Assembly: GCF_963676275.1 (NCBI RefSeq)
Contig: NZ_OY781091.1
Coordinates: forward strand, 4,793,001-4,857,000
From: an uncultured Cohaesibacter sp.
GTDB taxonomy: Bacteria > Pseudomonadota > Alphaproteobacteria > Rhizobiales > Cohaesibacteraceae
Length of the DNA: 64,000 bases
Reading direction: 5' to 3'
Positions 34,063 to 43,545 of the stretch are shown here, in pieces. Under the pieces are notes generated by a model. The model saw only the letters and a program-made list of their open reading frames with translations, was not told the DNA's origin and did no database searches. The stretch's first letter is position 1; each line of letters begins with the position of its first letter. Made by a program: the position numbers and the translations under genes.

Positions 34063-35016
34063 CTATGAGCGCACCTCCTGCCGCTGGAAGCTGACATAGG
34101 CCAGTGTGAACATGAAGAGCATCCCTGCAATCAGCCCGGCGATCTGCGGCCAGATGATCTTGATGCTCTGCATCGTGGGCAGTGGCGAGCCAATCAGCGC
34201 GCCCTGCAATTGCGACATGAAAATCGGCCCGACCGACCGTGAGGTGGGATCGAGCAGCATGGTCGCCGTTTCTCCATACAATATCGCCGGAGACAGCCGC
34301 GCCAGCGCCTGCTGGATGTGAAACTGGGCCAGCATCGTCATCGGATCATAGGGATTGATCGGTGAAATCAGGCTGGCGGCAATTGGCGTGATCATCTGCC
34401 AGAAGATCGTGAAGATCAGCCAGACAGAAAGAGCCGCCAGCGCCGAGGTGGCCGGAGACCGGGTCAGGGTCGAGAAGGCCATCGCCAGCGCCAGCCAGAC
34501 CCCGGTATAGAACAGGGTCGCGGCCAGATAGACCAGCCCCCTTGCCACATCCGCCCCGGAAGGTGGTAGCCCCAGAAACAGGATGCCAAGCCCGACCATC
34601 AGCAGCCAGAGCGTGATCAGGGCCACCGCCAGCACCATCAGGCCGCCGAGAAACTTGCCGAACAGCACCGCATCGCGATAGATCGGCTGCGCCAGAATGC
34701 GGCTCATGGTACGGCGGCTGAATTCACCATTGACCGCATCGAACCCCAGGGCAATCGCCAGAATTGGCAGCAAGAAGCCCATGAAGGAAGAGAAGGACGG
34801 CAATGGCGCCTTGGCCACCGTGAACAGCTTGAGGAACAGATATGCATCCTGCGCCGTGGTGGTCTTGATCTGGCTGATCGCTGCATAGACCGCCCCCACC
34901 GCCGTCAGCAACACCAGCAACATAATCAGATGCATGCGCGCACTGGTCATGTGATCGGCCGCTTCCTTGAGCGCGATGGAAGCAACGCCCGTCAGAGGAG
35001 AACCCTTGCGTTTCAT
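34063..35016 (-). CDS. ABC-2 type permease, NosY-like
   Basis: A 317-residue membrane protein with six hydrophobic segments. The stretch GFDAVNGEFSRRTMSRILAQPIYRDAVLFGKFLGG is the signature loop of NosY-type ABC-2 permeases. It overlaps the ATPase gene by 4 bases (ATGA). The set NEW3 protein-ATPase-permease resembles nosDFY in layout, but there is no NosD, NosZ or copper gene here. The exported or inserted substrate is unknown. Confidence 0.87.
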   Translation of the reverse strand: MKRKGSPLTGVASIALKEAADHMTSARMHLIMLLVLLTAVGAVYAAISQIKTTTAQDAYLFLKLFTVAKAPLPSFSSFMGFLLPILAIALGFDAVNGEFSRRTMSRILAQPIYRDAVLFGKFLGGLMVLAVALITLWLLMVGLGILFLGLPPSGADVARGLVYLAATLFYTGVWLALAMAFSTLTRSPATSALAALSVWLIFTIFWQMITPIAASLISPINPYDPMTMLAQFHIQQALARLSPAILYGETATMLLDPTSRSVGPIFMSQLQGALIGSPLPTMQSIKIIWPQIAGLIAGMLFMFTLAYVSFQRQEVRS

Positions 35017-35960
35017 TGCTGCGTCTCCCTTTGCTCGATTTCAAGAAAGAAGTGATTATAGGCCTCACTGAGGCTGGTCCTGTGCGCCTGCAGGGAGAGA
35101 AGATCGCCGCCATGGGCCGTGATCAGTCTGGCCAATTCGGGCCGGACATCACACGAGGCAGAGACAGTCCAGCAGTCATTGCCCCGATATTCCACCGCAG
35201 CCACGGCAGAAATGATATCGACACAGGCATTGAGATCGATCTTGCGCGCGGCCACATCAATTCGGAAGGCACCACCGGCAACATCATTGGTGAATGTTTC
35301 CACCGATCCCATGAAGCCGATCTTGCCCCTATTGAACAGGGCCACGCGGGTGCAGATCGACCGCACCACATCGAGCATGTGAGAAGAGATCAGCAGCGTC
35401 ATCCCGTCGGCGGCAAAGGCACGGATCAGATCAAGCAATTCATCGGTCGAGCGTGGATCGAGCCCTGAGGTTGGTTCATCCAGCACCGCCAGCCTGATCT
35501 GCCGCATGGCCAGTTCGGCAAGGCCAAGCCGTTGCCGCATGCCGCGGGAATAGGTGGCCACCCGCTTGCCTGCGACATGATCCAGATGCACCTGCTTGAG
35601 CGCCGCCATGATGCGATCATCCATTTCGCTGACCGGTATGGCACCGAGACGGGCCGTATAGCGCAAATTCTCCAACCCCGTCATGCCATCATAGAAACCC
35701 ACTGAATCTGGCAGATAACCGACCTGCGTCTTGACCGCCAGCGGATCACGCAGAGGATCAAGATCCAGTATCCGCACCGTGCCGGCGCTTGGCTCCGTGA
35801 GCCCGATCAGCATCAGGATGGTGGTGGTCTTGCCCGCCCCGTTGGGGCCGAGCAAACCGACGATTTCGCCCTCATCCACCGCGATATTGACCCCGTCAAC
35901 AACAGTGGATGCGCCGTAGCGCTTGGTAAGCCCTACGGCCTCAATGACCGGACTGCTCAT
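35013..35960 (-). CDS. ABC transporter ATPase, NosF/CcmA-like
   Basis: A 315-residue ABC ATPase. Walker A is GLLGPNGAGKTTTILML, the signature is YSRGMRQRLGLAELAM and Walker B is LAVLDEPTSGLDP. The C-terminal 90 residues form the extra domain seen in NosF-like and drug-export ATPases. The ATG at 35960 overlaps the NEW3 gene stop by 4 bases; the frame upstream of it is shadow. It energises the permease encoded downstream. Confidence 0.92.
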   Translation of the reverse strand: MSSPVIEAVGLTKRYGASTVVDGVNIAVDEGEIVGLLGPNGAGKTTTILMLIGLTEPSAGTVRILDLDPLRDPLAVKTQVGYLPDSVGFYDGMTGLENLRYTARLGAIPVSEMDDRIMAALKQVHLDHVAGKRVATYSRGMRQRLGLAELAMRQIRLAVLDEPTSGLDPRSTDELLDLIRAFAADGMTLLISSHMLDVVRSICTRVALFNRGKIGFMGSVETFTNDVAGGAFRIDVAARKIDLNACVDIISAVAAVEYRGNDCWTVSASCDVRPELARLITAHGGDLLSLQAHRTSLSEAYNHFFLEIEQRETQQ

Positions 35961-37165
35961 CTGCGACCATACCGGAAGATGGCACCAAGCAGAATAAGGA
36001 CGGCAATGGCGATGATGGCAACGCCGATAATGCCCCACATGGTGGAGGTTTCAACGGTAACCCGATAATCGACCTCCTTGGAGGCACCATCGGCATTGGC
36101 GCGGATCTGAACCATATAATCACCCGCAATGGCCTTGCTGGATGGCTCGATCTTGACATTCACATTCTGCGTCTTGCCCTGATCAAGCTTGGCCAGTTCC
36201 TTGGGATCAAAGCTGACTTTCCAGCCACTTGGCGAGGTGGCGCTCAATTTGACCTTCTTGGCAGCAGCGCTGCCATTGTTGGCAAGAATGAAGGGGAAAG
36301 TGGTCTCCGTGCCCGCAGTGGCTTCCCCGCTCAGGCGTTCATTCGGACCGCTCAGGGCAAGATTTGGCGAACCGCTCACCTTCAGGCTGACCTTGGCCTT
36401 GGCCGAAGGATCATCCGGCCCGGCAACGGCAGCCACTTCAATCGGATAGTCGCCTTCTGCGACATTGTGATTGAGCTTGATGGTCATGCTGACCGATTCC
36501 GTCGCCCCGGCCTTGACCGGAATGCCGGTAATTTCCTCATTGCCATAGCCCTTCTTGAAGGTGGCCATGAAACCGGCGGGAACATCGGCAGACAGATTGA
36601 ACAATGTGTCGTGGTTGGAACCGTTGGTCAGCTTCATCTTAAACTGGAAGCTGGTGCTGACCGTGCCATGCAGCGCCGGAAGCTCCGGCACAAGAGTGGT
36701 ATCGCCCAGCGGGATATCGGCAACCGCAACACTGAGCGGCAGTTTGAAAGACCCCTGATCGGAAACAGCATCGACTTCGAAATCATAGACCTTCTTTTCC
36801 GCATTCTTGGCCGGATCGATTTTCAGCGTCAGATTGTCGACCTCATTGGGCAGCGGCATCGCTGAAGTGACATCGGAACCACCAGCCTTGATGGAATAGC
36901 TCCAGCCCTCAGGCAAACCCTTGACCGCAAGCTTGGTGCGAACCGGGCTGTCCATGGCATTGAGCAATGAAATGGGAATGGAAACCTTTTTACCGGCAGA
37001 TACGGCAACATCGGGATGATCAGCCGTCAGCCAGAAACCGTGAATGGTCGGCCCGTTGGCAGGCTGGGTGAAGGCTTCAGCCAATGCATTGCCAGAGAGA
37101 AGCGGAGTCACGGCCAATGCCGCCCCGACAAGCGCCAATCTTGCGCCCTTAGCGAGAGATTCCAT
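35957..37165 (-). CDS. NEW3 (alpha-galactosidase-associated) domain membrane protein
   Basis: A 402-residue exported protein of the COG1470 type. Residues 1-30 are a signal peptide (ending NALA-EAF). Three beta-sandwich repeats follow, each with the pattern LPEGWSYSI, VPAGFMATF or SPSGWKVSF typical of NEW3 domains. The C-terminus has one membrane helix (WGIIGVAIIAIAVLILLGAIF) and ends in the basic RYGRR. The mature domain should face the periplasm. AAGGAAG precedes the ATG at 37165. It is the first gene of the operon with the NosFY-like ABC pair, and probably is its periplasmic partner. Confidence 0.87.
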   Translation of the reverse strand: MESLAKGARLALVGAALAVTPLLSGNALAEAFTQPANGPTIHGFWLTADHPDVAVSAGKKVSIPISLLNAMDSPVRTKLAVKGLPEGWSYSIKAGGSDVTSAMPLPNEVDNLTLKIDPAKNAEKKVYDFEVDAVSDQGSFKLPLSVAVADIPLGDTTLVPELPALHGTVSTSFQFKMKLTNGSNHDTLFNLSADVPAGFMATFKKGYGNEEITGIPVKAGATESVSMTIKLNHNVAEGDYPIEVAAVAGPDDPSAKAKVSLKVSGSPNLALSGPNERLSGEATAGTETTFPFILANNGSAAAKKVKLSATSPSGWKVSFDPKELAKLDQGKTQNVNVKIEPSSKAIAGDYMVQIRANADGASKEVDYRVTVETSTMWGIIGVAIIAIAVLILLGAIFRYGRR

Positions 37166-37320
37166 GGAAATCTTCCTTGTAAATGTCTTGATCAATAAAA
37201 TGGAAAATCACTGCAAGGCATCGCCATCCTGCCTGCCGCAGCTCTGGCGACAGGCAATCGCCCTCATGGTCTCATGAAGACAGAAGGATTGATGAGAGAT
37301 GCCCTGACAGCAACAGATTG

Positions 37321-37722
37321 TCAGGCATTGACAAGGGAAGGAGGACCGCGACCGAACGGTTTGACGCTAAGGGGCTTGCTTTCCGAGGATTGTTCAAGCC
37401 AGAGACGCACCAGCTTTTCGAACACGGGATCGGGATGCTTGAGCGCGGCCCTGTCGGCAGGAATGCAATGAAGCGAGCTGTCCTGAAGATTCTCCCGAAC
37501 CTCCACATCGGCAATGGCGCGCGCATCGATCAGATCCTGAAAGCTGCTGACCTGTTTGCCCGCCAGCCACTGCAATTTACCAGCACTGGCAGCATCTGAT
37601 TGAAAAGACGACGAGAAAAGCAGCAGAAACGCCACAAGCAGGCTTACCACATCGCGCAACCAGACTGATGCCCGGTCGCCCGAATGATCGGCGTTCTTCT
37701 TTTTTTTCCGCATCAAAAACAT
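37321..37722 (-). CDS. Hypothetical secreted or membrane-anchored protein
   Basis: A 133-residue frame with a lysine-rich start (MRKKKKN), a hydrophobic stretch VVSLLVAFLLLFSSSFQ and a possible cleavage site after SDAASA. The rest is polar, with WLAGKQVSSFQDLIDARAIAD in the middle. It resembles a small exported protein but matches no family I know. ATG 37722 or ATG 37713 may start it; the ribosome site is weak. It lies 155 bases upstream of the NEW3 gene on the same strand and could be part of its transcript. Confidence 0.5.
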   Translation of the reverse strand: MFLMRKKKKNADHSGDRASVWLRDVVSLLVAFLLLFSSSFQSDAASAGKLQWLAGKQVSSFQDLIDARAIADVEVRENLQDSSLHCIPADRAALKHPDPVFEKLVRLWLEQSSESKPLSVKPFGRGPPSLVNA

Positions 37723-37845
37723 AAATTCGTCTCTGCACCCGAAAATACGGATGTTCCTGTCAAACCACCATCAAGGACGCGGATATGGCGAAATTTTGTT
37801 TATGAACAACTAGAAAATATTAAATTTCCGTAGGGTTTGAAAAAC

Positions 37846-38328
37846 TCAAATCTCATATTTGCTCTTGTCGCCAATATCGAAATGCAGCGGCATCCGCCAT
37901 TTCGCAATGCTGACAATGAAGAATAGCAGCGCAGACAGCGCCGCCAGAATTTGCGCCACCGGCAGGGCACCCAGAATCAGAGCAAACCACAAACCGGCCA
38001 GCAACAGCGGCTGTAGCGGCAATCCCGGCACCTTGAAGCAGAAATATTCCTTGAAGCAGAGCCCGCCCAGCGTGATGAAAGCGCCACCAAGCCCGATCAT
38101 CGGAAAGCCCAGCATGGCGCAGACCAGCCCCACCCAGCAGGCCCCCTGAAGCGTCAGGCGGAAGGATTTCATATAGATATGCAAACTGCTGGCACACATC
38201 GCCGCCGCGACGAAACAAAGCTCCCGCGCCGGATAATCGCTCTGCCATGGCAGCAAGGCAACCGAAGGCGCGGCCAGAACAAAACCAAGCCGATAGAGAA
38301 TGACGGAAATATAATCGAACCAATCCAT
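37846..38328 (-). CDS. Multi-pass membrane protein, DUF2301-like
   Basis: A protein of about 160 residues with five hydrophobic segments. The string LGGLCFKEYFCFKVPG recalls the DUF2301 (COG5413) family of uncharacterised integral membrane proteins, which is my tentative assignment. The ATG at 38328 is used here; a TTG at 38355 with AAGGA eight bases upstream is a serious alternative. It is separated from the autotransporter gene by that gene's terminator. Confidence 0.65.
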   Translation of the reverse strand: MDWFDYISVILYRLGFVLAAPSVALLPWQSDYPARELCFVAAAMCASSLHIYMKSFRLTLQGACWVGLVCAMLGFPMIGLGGAFITLGGLCFKEYFCFKVPGLPLQPLLLAGLWFALILGALPVAQILAALSALLFFIVSIAKWRMPLHFDIGDKSKYEI

Positions 38329-38518
38329 TTCGGATTTGATATGAGGGTCGGCCAAAATACAGATCCTTGGCAATTGACAAAACAGGCATGCTCCAACGGA
38401 GCCAACCCTATCATAACCGCTTTGCTATCAGGAACCCATATGCATATGCATCAGCATGATAATATGCCGTAATTGTTGCATCCCCGGTTGCGCCTCAATT
38501 GCCCCTCAACAGAGGCAG

Positions 38519-38556
38519 AAAAAAAGGTGCCGCGAACACAAGTCGCGACACCTTTT
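38519..38556 (-). terminator. Terminator after the autotransporter gene
   Basis: AAAAGGTG-C-CGCG pairs with CGCG-A-CACCTTTT; on the minus strand the stem is followed by TTTTTT. It lies 55 bases past the gene's stop codon. Confidence 0.85.
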
Positions 38557-38611
38557 CAAAATCCTGCCAAACCGATCAATAACCGGGCATCAACCTCTGG
38601 TTCCGATAAAA

Positions 38612-41401
38612 TCAGAATCCATAGGTGAAGCTGGCTTTCACGCTGTGCGATTGGCTGTCTTCCGAGGCAGCAAATTCATAACCCAGATTGGTAGCAACAT
38701 GCTCGCTCGCCTTGAGCGACAATTGCAAGCCCACCCGGCCCTGATGCTGGCCCGTGATGGAATCCGACAATGAGTAGGTCGTGTCCGGCAGCGTTGACCA
38801 ATACATGCCCTGTTTGTAGCTGGCATCAAAGATATGGGAATATCTGAAATTGATGCTGGAACTCAATTTACCCAAAGGCGTGTCGATCGTCTGATAGGCG
38901 AGCTTGCCGCCGACCCACAGCGAGGGCATCGTTGCATCCATCTTGTTATAGGACAGATTGTTGCTGCCAGCACCGCTTTCACTATATTGGTCGAGCCAGA
39001 GCTTCTGAATATTGGCCTTCACATAGGATGTCAGCTGGAAATGGTTGAATGGCATGACATGATTGAGGCTAACGCTGGCAAACAGACTGTCACTGTTGCG
39101 ATTGCCTCTGGCGATGCTATCGGCATTGCTGTCATAGCGTTTCGACCAGATCGTGCCCCCGGCATAGCCACCGCTCAGACCAATGAAGCTGTTATTCATC
39201 AGCCGATAGGTTGAATAAAGCTGGGCCGAATAGAGCTGGCTGCGCGTGCTGGAGCCATTATCGTCGATCGAAGCCCTGTCATTGCCAAAGCCGATCGCAA
39301 CCCCCATTCTGGCGCGCCCAGAAACCTTGACATCTGCCCCGAGATTGACGCCCGTGGTGGTGAAATGGAAAGACTTTTCATCAGAACTGTCTTTGCCATA
39401 GGTGACCGTACCGGATGTCCAGAATTTGGGATGCAGGGATGTCGCATCAATCCAGCTATTGGCAACCCTGTCCTTGACCGATTGCTTGGACCCGATGAGA
39501 GCCGGTATGCGGCCAGACTGGGTTGTGGAAGTCGCAGTCAGGTCGCTGTTGCCATCAGGCGCGGTCAATGTGACGCCACCGTCATAATCCGGCAAGTCGC
39601 AGAAACCGTCTGAACCAGCATCGCCATTGCCTTGATCTGTCTTGCGAGCGGCATTCATGTCGCATTCGTTGAGCGTCATCATCCGGTCCTGAACGCTGTC
39701 CATCTGGTTGTCACCAAAATCGACAACCGACTGAACCTGATGGCGGATGATGGAACGCACGGTGCTATCCTGTGTCGGATCCAGATCATCATAGCTGTAG
39801 GCAGCATTCAGGCTGGCCGAACCAAAGTCGTTGACAATGGTCACCGTGACAGTGCCTTTCTGGTGCGCCGGGGTCACCACGGTAACCTGGCTGTCACTAT
39901 TCACCGTCAGTTTGCTGACAGCGACGCCACCGAAGGTGACGCTGGAGACCGTTGCAAACTCGCTGCCGCTGATCACCACTTCCGTACCGCCTGTGACAGG
40001 CCCGCTATCCGGCGTCAGTGACGTAATTTCAGGGAAATTGGATTTATCAACCGTGACCGTAACCGTCGTCGAGGCGGCATCATAATAGCTGTCGCCACCA
40101 TAGGATACGGTGATGGTGTGGCTACCAACGGACAGGGAGGAAATGGCAAGACTCGCCGAACCGCTTGACAGGGTTGCTGTGCCGAAAGTCGTGCCACCTT
40201 CGGAAAAGGTGATCGTACCCGTAGGAGCACTCAGACCAGATACTGTGGCCACATTCGCCGTTACCGTCGTGGATTCGCCATAACCAATGGTGGAGGGTGA
40301 AGCCGACGCGGTAATGGATGCGTCACTGAGCGTGACCGTAACGGTTATGCTCTGTGTTGAAATCCCGAAATTGCTATCAGCGTCGATGAAAGTCGCCGTG
40401 ATGTTATGGGTTCCCACGGAAAGCCAGGCCCAGTTGAGTGTTGCCTGCCCGGAGGAAAGAGTGACCAAATCGATTATACTCCCGCTCACATCATCCCTGA
40501 ATGACACGCTGCCACTCGGCGTGAGACTGGAGCCTCCCGATGCGGAAACAGTTGCCGTTATGCTGGCGGTCGTGCCGTAGGTTGTGGTCGAGCTTGCGGC
40601 GCTCAGGGTCATTGAAGTGGCCACCTGGCCTACCGTAATCGATGTACTGGAAGAGGTGCTGTCATTGTAATTGCTATCCCCCCCATCCTCATTATAGACC
40701 GCATAAACCGAATGGATTCCTTTGGTCAGGGATGACGTTGACAGGCTTGCCGTGCCACTGCTCAGACTTGCCGTACCGATTTCTCCGCTTGCATCATAGA
40801 AGGTAACGGAGCCCGAAGGATCATCCCCTCCGGTGATGGAAGAATCCGCTCTGGCGACAGATGCGGTCAGTGTTGTGCTCTCACCATAGGACACACCGGC
40901 ATCGGAAACCGTAATTGTCGTCGTGGTATCTGCCTTGGAGACCGTTATCGTGTAAGTCGCCGAGTGGCTCTCCTTGTTGACGCCGGTTGGGCGAAATTCG
41001 GCATAGACGGAATGGGTGCCCGCCGGAAAGTCGGAAATTTCGACGGTCTGGGAATAGGAATCGGAGGTGGTGATATAGCCCGATGTGGCATAATCCGAAC
41101 CATCGACAACAAAAGTGACAGGACCACAAGTACAGGCCTTCTGCCCGGTAAGCGTCAGGCTCAGGCTCACCGTTTCACCATAGGTGGCACTTGTCGGACT
41201 GACAGACAAAGTGGTCGTAGTCTCATATGTCCCGCTGCCCGAACTGTTATAATAGTAGCCGTCAGCATCATAAGCTGCATGCGCTGCGCCCGAAACAAAT
41301 AAGAATACGTAGAAAGACAAAAGAAATAGTGTAGCGAAACTTGCTATATTGACAATTTTGCCAATTATTTCTGCTTTATTGAAGTTTGTAATTTCAGACA
41401 C
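38612..41401 (-). CDS. Autotransporter with four Ig-like repeats and an IPT/TIG domain
   Basis: A 929-residue surface protein. Residues 1-42 are an extended signal peptide (long N-region, hydrophobic core, AHA cleavage). Residues about 60-440 hold four Ig-like repeats of about 90 residues, each with a YGE/YGT turn and an SLSxGTHxxTA-type strand. Residues about 445-535 form an IPT/TIG domain (ITSLTPDSGPVTGGTEVVISG). The last 280 residues form an autotransporter beta-barrel ending KASFTYGF with the C-terminal phenylalanine needed for outer-membrane insertion. The start is a GTG. The passenger looks like an adhesin stalk with no enzymatic domain. It is divergent from an OmpR-like regulator gene. 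Confidence 0.9.
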   Translation of the reverse strand: MSEITNFNKAEIIGKIVNIASFATLFLLSFYVFLFVSGAAHAAYDADGYYYNSSGSGTYETTTTLSVSPTSATYGETVSLSLTLTGQKACTCGPVTFVVDGSDYATSGYITTSDSYSQTVEISDFPAGTHSVYAEFRPTGVNKESHSATYTITVSKADTTTTITVSDAGVSYGESTTLTASVARADSSITGGDDPSGSVTFYDASGEIGTASLSSGTASLSTSSLTKGIHSVYAVYNEDGGDSNYNDSTSSSTSITVGQVATSMTLSAASSTTTYGTTASITATVSASGGSSLTPSGSVSFRDDVSGSIIDLVTLSSGQATLNWAWLSVGTHNITATFIDADSNFGISTQSITVTVTLSDASITASASPSTIGYGESTTVTANVATVSGLSAPTGTITFSEGGTTFGTATLSSGSASLAISSLSVGSHTITVSYGGDSYYDAASTTVTVTVDKSNFPEITSLTPDSGPVTGGTEVVISGSEFATVSSVTFGGVAVSKLTVNSDSQVTVVTPAHQKGTVTVTIVNDFGSASLNAAYSYDDLDPTQDSTVRSIIRHQVQSVVDFGDNQMDSVQDRMMTLNECDMNAARKTDQGNGDAGSDGFCDLPDYDGGVTLTAPDGNSDLTATSTTQSGRIPALIGSKQSVKDRVANSWIDATSLHPKFWTSGTVTYGKDSSDEKSFHFTTTGVNLGADVKVSGRARMGVAIGFGNDRASIDDNGSSTRSQLYSAQLYSTYRLMNNSFIGLSGGYAGGTIWSKRYDSNADSIARGNRNSDSLFASVSLNHVMPFNHFQLTSYVKANIQKLWLDQYSESGAGSNNLSYNKMDATMPSLWVGGKLAYQTIDTPLGKLSSSINFRYSHIFDASYKQGMYWSTLPDTTYSLSDSITGQHQGRVGLQLSLKASEHVATNLGYEFAASEDSQSHSVKASFTYGF

Positions 41402-41887
41402 AACTATACCGACCCAATATTATCCGATGCATCCGAACTTGATATTTTGATTTGATAATCAGTTCTACAGATCAAAAGTAATCAAAAGTGACCAATTCTT
41501 ACATTTGATGTTTTTTGACTATTTTTCGCATTTTAGATCCGTTACAAGAACGTAGGGAATCGCACAAACCAGCAAGTGATCATTCCCGCAATTCCGCCTT
41601 CCAATGCGCGCAAAGAATGTGATTAGGCTCTTGGCAAATTGCATATCTCAGCGTGGCTCCATATCTGTGCAACAGGCTGAAATTGTTATTTTTCAGGCTG
41701 ATTGCGATAGCAGGAACAGCGCTTCGGAACGCCCATTTTGGAAGATGATCTGGAAGGACGAATTAGGCACAGGCTGCACTAATTTCGGTTCGGGTATGAT
41801 GTGCGGTTACTTCGACAACGAGAGGCCATCAAATACAAATATTTATATTTATTATTCTGTAAAATATAAATATTACGGAAATACAAT
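41402..41887. other. Divergent intergenic region, autotransporter / regulator
   Basis: A 486-base AT-rich region; 41830-41885 is almost pure A and T with TATTTATATTTATTATT-like runs. It should contain both promoters. A 95-codon frame crosses it but is not convincing. Such AT-rich DNA is a typical target for nucleoid proteins. Confidence 0.5.
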
Positions 41888-42613
41888 ATGATTGATGCCA
41901 TAATTGTAAGTAGCGAGCTGAAAAACTTCACAAGTATGATCAGCTATCTCGAACAACATGACGTTCATGTTGCTTGCATGGAAACATCAGCCCACCTTGA
42001 ACGCATTCTCAGTCTGGCGCCAAAGGATCTGCCGTCCCTCGCAATCATCGATGGAGAAATGAGCAACAACAGGGCATCGGAACTGACGGCACGAATTCGC
42101 AAGAAATCCGACATTGGTATCGTCCTGCTCAGCACCCTTCAGGAATCGAAATATCGCATTCAGGCCTTTCAGGCGGGCGCTGACATCTATCTGGATACAA
42201 ACGCACCCTTTGAGGAAATCTTTGTCGCCAGCTCCAATCTCGCAGAGCGTATCACGCTCTGTCGCGAAAGGGCGGCCCCCTCAAGTCTGTGGTTGCTGAA
42301 CAGGTTTGACTGGAAGCTGATCAGTCCCGCCAATATCGATGTTTGTTTGACGGCGATGGAATTCGCCTTCCTGAAAATTCTGGTGAACCGGAATGGTGTG
42401 GAATGCAGCAGAACGGACCTGATCGCTCAGCTTTCCCGCCCGAGAACCAACTGGGGCGATCAGCATCTGGATGCGGTTGTCAGCCGATTGCGAAGAAAGG
42501 TCCAGAAGAGGGCAAAAGAAAAACTGCCGGTCAAGATGGTATATGGCAAGGGCTATATTTTCACAGCCCCCTGTCAGTTCATGGATGCCGATCTTGACCA
42601 GACTGTCATCTAG
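41888..42613 (+). CDS. OmpR-type response regulator with degenerate receiver domain
   Basis: A 241-residue protein with a receiver-like domain (1-125) and a winged-helix DNA-binding domain (about 135-230: CLTAMEFAFLKILVNRNGVECSRTDL, HLDAVVSRLRRKVQKRAKEK, YGKGYIF). The phosphoacceptor-like D55 in LAIIDGEM and S82/T83 remain, but the acidic pair after beta 1 is reduced to SSE (8-10) and the usual lysine of the KPF motif is replaced (DTNAPF, T104). It may act without phosphorylation. No histidine kinase gene is adjacent. It is divergent from the autotransporter gene, which it may control. Confidence 0.85.
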   Translation: MIDAIIVSSELKNFTSMISYLEQHDVHVACMETSAHLERILSLAPKDLPSLAIIDGEMSNNRASELTARIRKKSDIGIVLLSTLQESKYRIQAFQAGADIYLDTNAPFEEIFVASSNLAERITLCRERAAPSSLWLLNRFDWKLISPANIDVCLTAMEFAFLKILVNRNGVECSRTDLIAQLSRPRTNWGDQHLDAVVSRLRRKVQKRAKEKLPVKMVYGKGYIFTAPCQFMDADLDQTVI

Positions 42614-42731
42614 CCACCCAACCAACCACCAGCTTGCCTGTCCCCGCAGCGGACCCTAATTTTCATCCCTCTTACAACAGCATGAATAGCCGCTGCATGC
42701 AACAAGCATCGCCCAGCACTTCATGTACAGA

Positions 42732-42793
42732 CAAGATGTTGAAATTATTGATCTAACGATATTTTCAGGAAAAGAAATGGTGCCGCTGATAGG
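42732..42793. repeat. 62-bp direct repeat, distal copy (att-like)
   Basis: Identical to 44892-44953 except at two positions (42738 and 42771). Its last 16 bases copy the 3' end of tRNA-Thr including the CCA, without the rest of the tRNA. This is the pattern of an att site left by integration into a tRNA gene. Confidence 0.85.
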
Positions 42794-43159
42794 CGAAACC
42801 ACGCCAGACTCGGACACCTTTACAACACCTTAACAGTCAATATTTTCAATAATTTAAACCTATCTACCGAACACATCAAGCTCATCATGTGGACCTAGAT
42901 CATAAAATCCTGTGTACACACTGCTTTGACGACCTCATCGTAGCATGAAAGCTACTTAAAAGCTAACGTTTGAATATCTGAAAAAATACACTGATCGACA
43001 CAAACAGGAGCCAACAAGCAGAACGGTAAGCTAGATATTGATCCCTGCGCGATGGATACCCCACACTTATATAATAACAATGGCGTTGGAATGTAGCGCC
43101 TTGGTCGGACGCAACCAGATAACAGATTATCGCTGTTTTCTGCCCGTTCTCGCCCCTTC
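42794..43159. other. AT-rich islet DNA without a recognised gene
   Basis: No frame here resembles a known protein. Part of it (42963-43160, minus strand) may be the decayed continuation of the IS30-type transposase in another frame. Confidence 0.4.
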
Positions 43160-43533
43160 TTAGCTCAGTAGCCACACTTGCTTTCTTCTATGTCGAATAT
43201 CGATACCAACCCAACTTCCGGTCCGCGATACTATATAGAACCGATAGATGACCCCAGCACTTATCCTGAGATCTGATCGGGTTAGCTGTAGTCGACCAGA
43301 TATCTGTTCCGGGGTCCATCCCATACCAAGTCGGGCTTTGACCAGATCCTTCAGTTGGCTGCAACGCTCAAGGTAAGAGCCGCGAAGCTTTCGAGCCTAG
43401 AAAAATGATCTGCTGAATCAGGTCGGTATACGCTAGTGCTGCTGTTGCGTTTCATTTCTCTACTAATCGTTGAGCGGGATCGCTTCAATTGTGAATCTGC
43501 AGGGTTTGGCTGATCTACAAATAACGGACACAA
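43160..43533 (-). pseudogene. IS30-family transposase relic
   Basis: Two adjacent minus-strand frames give consecutive pieces of an IS30 transposase. The first (43533-43400) contains KRSRSTISREMKRNSS and YRPDSA, the helix-turn-helix signature. The second (43396-43160) contains LVKARLGMGWTPEQISGRL and ISAGVIYRFYI, the WSPEQIAGRL...ETIYR region. A frame change and stop codons separate them and the DDE catalytic part is missing or unreadable. A third frame down to 42963 may be further decay. It is a fossil of a past insertion. Confidence 0.72.
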
Positions 43534-43545
43534 ACCAAAAGCATT

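Noticed and set aside
39900-41250. Repetitive DNA that might suggest a CRISPR or tandem array
   Set aside because: It is the coding sequence of diverged Ig-like repeats of about 90 residues, with no short identical repeats and spacers. No CRISPR array was seen anywhere.
41604-41891. 95-codon frame overlapping the regulator start by 4 bases
   Set aside because: The overlap is attractive, but the C-terminal part is AT-rich promoter-like DNA giving NIYIYYSVKYKYYG and no ribosome site or family is visible.
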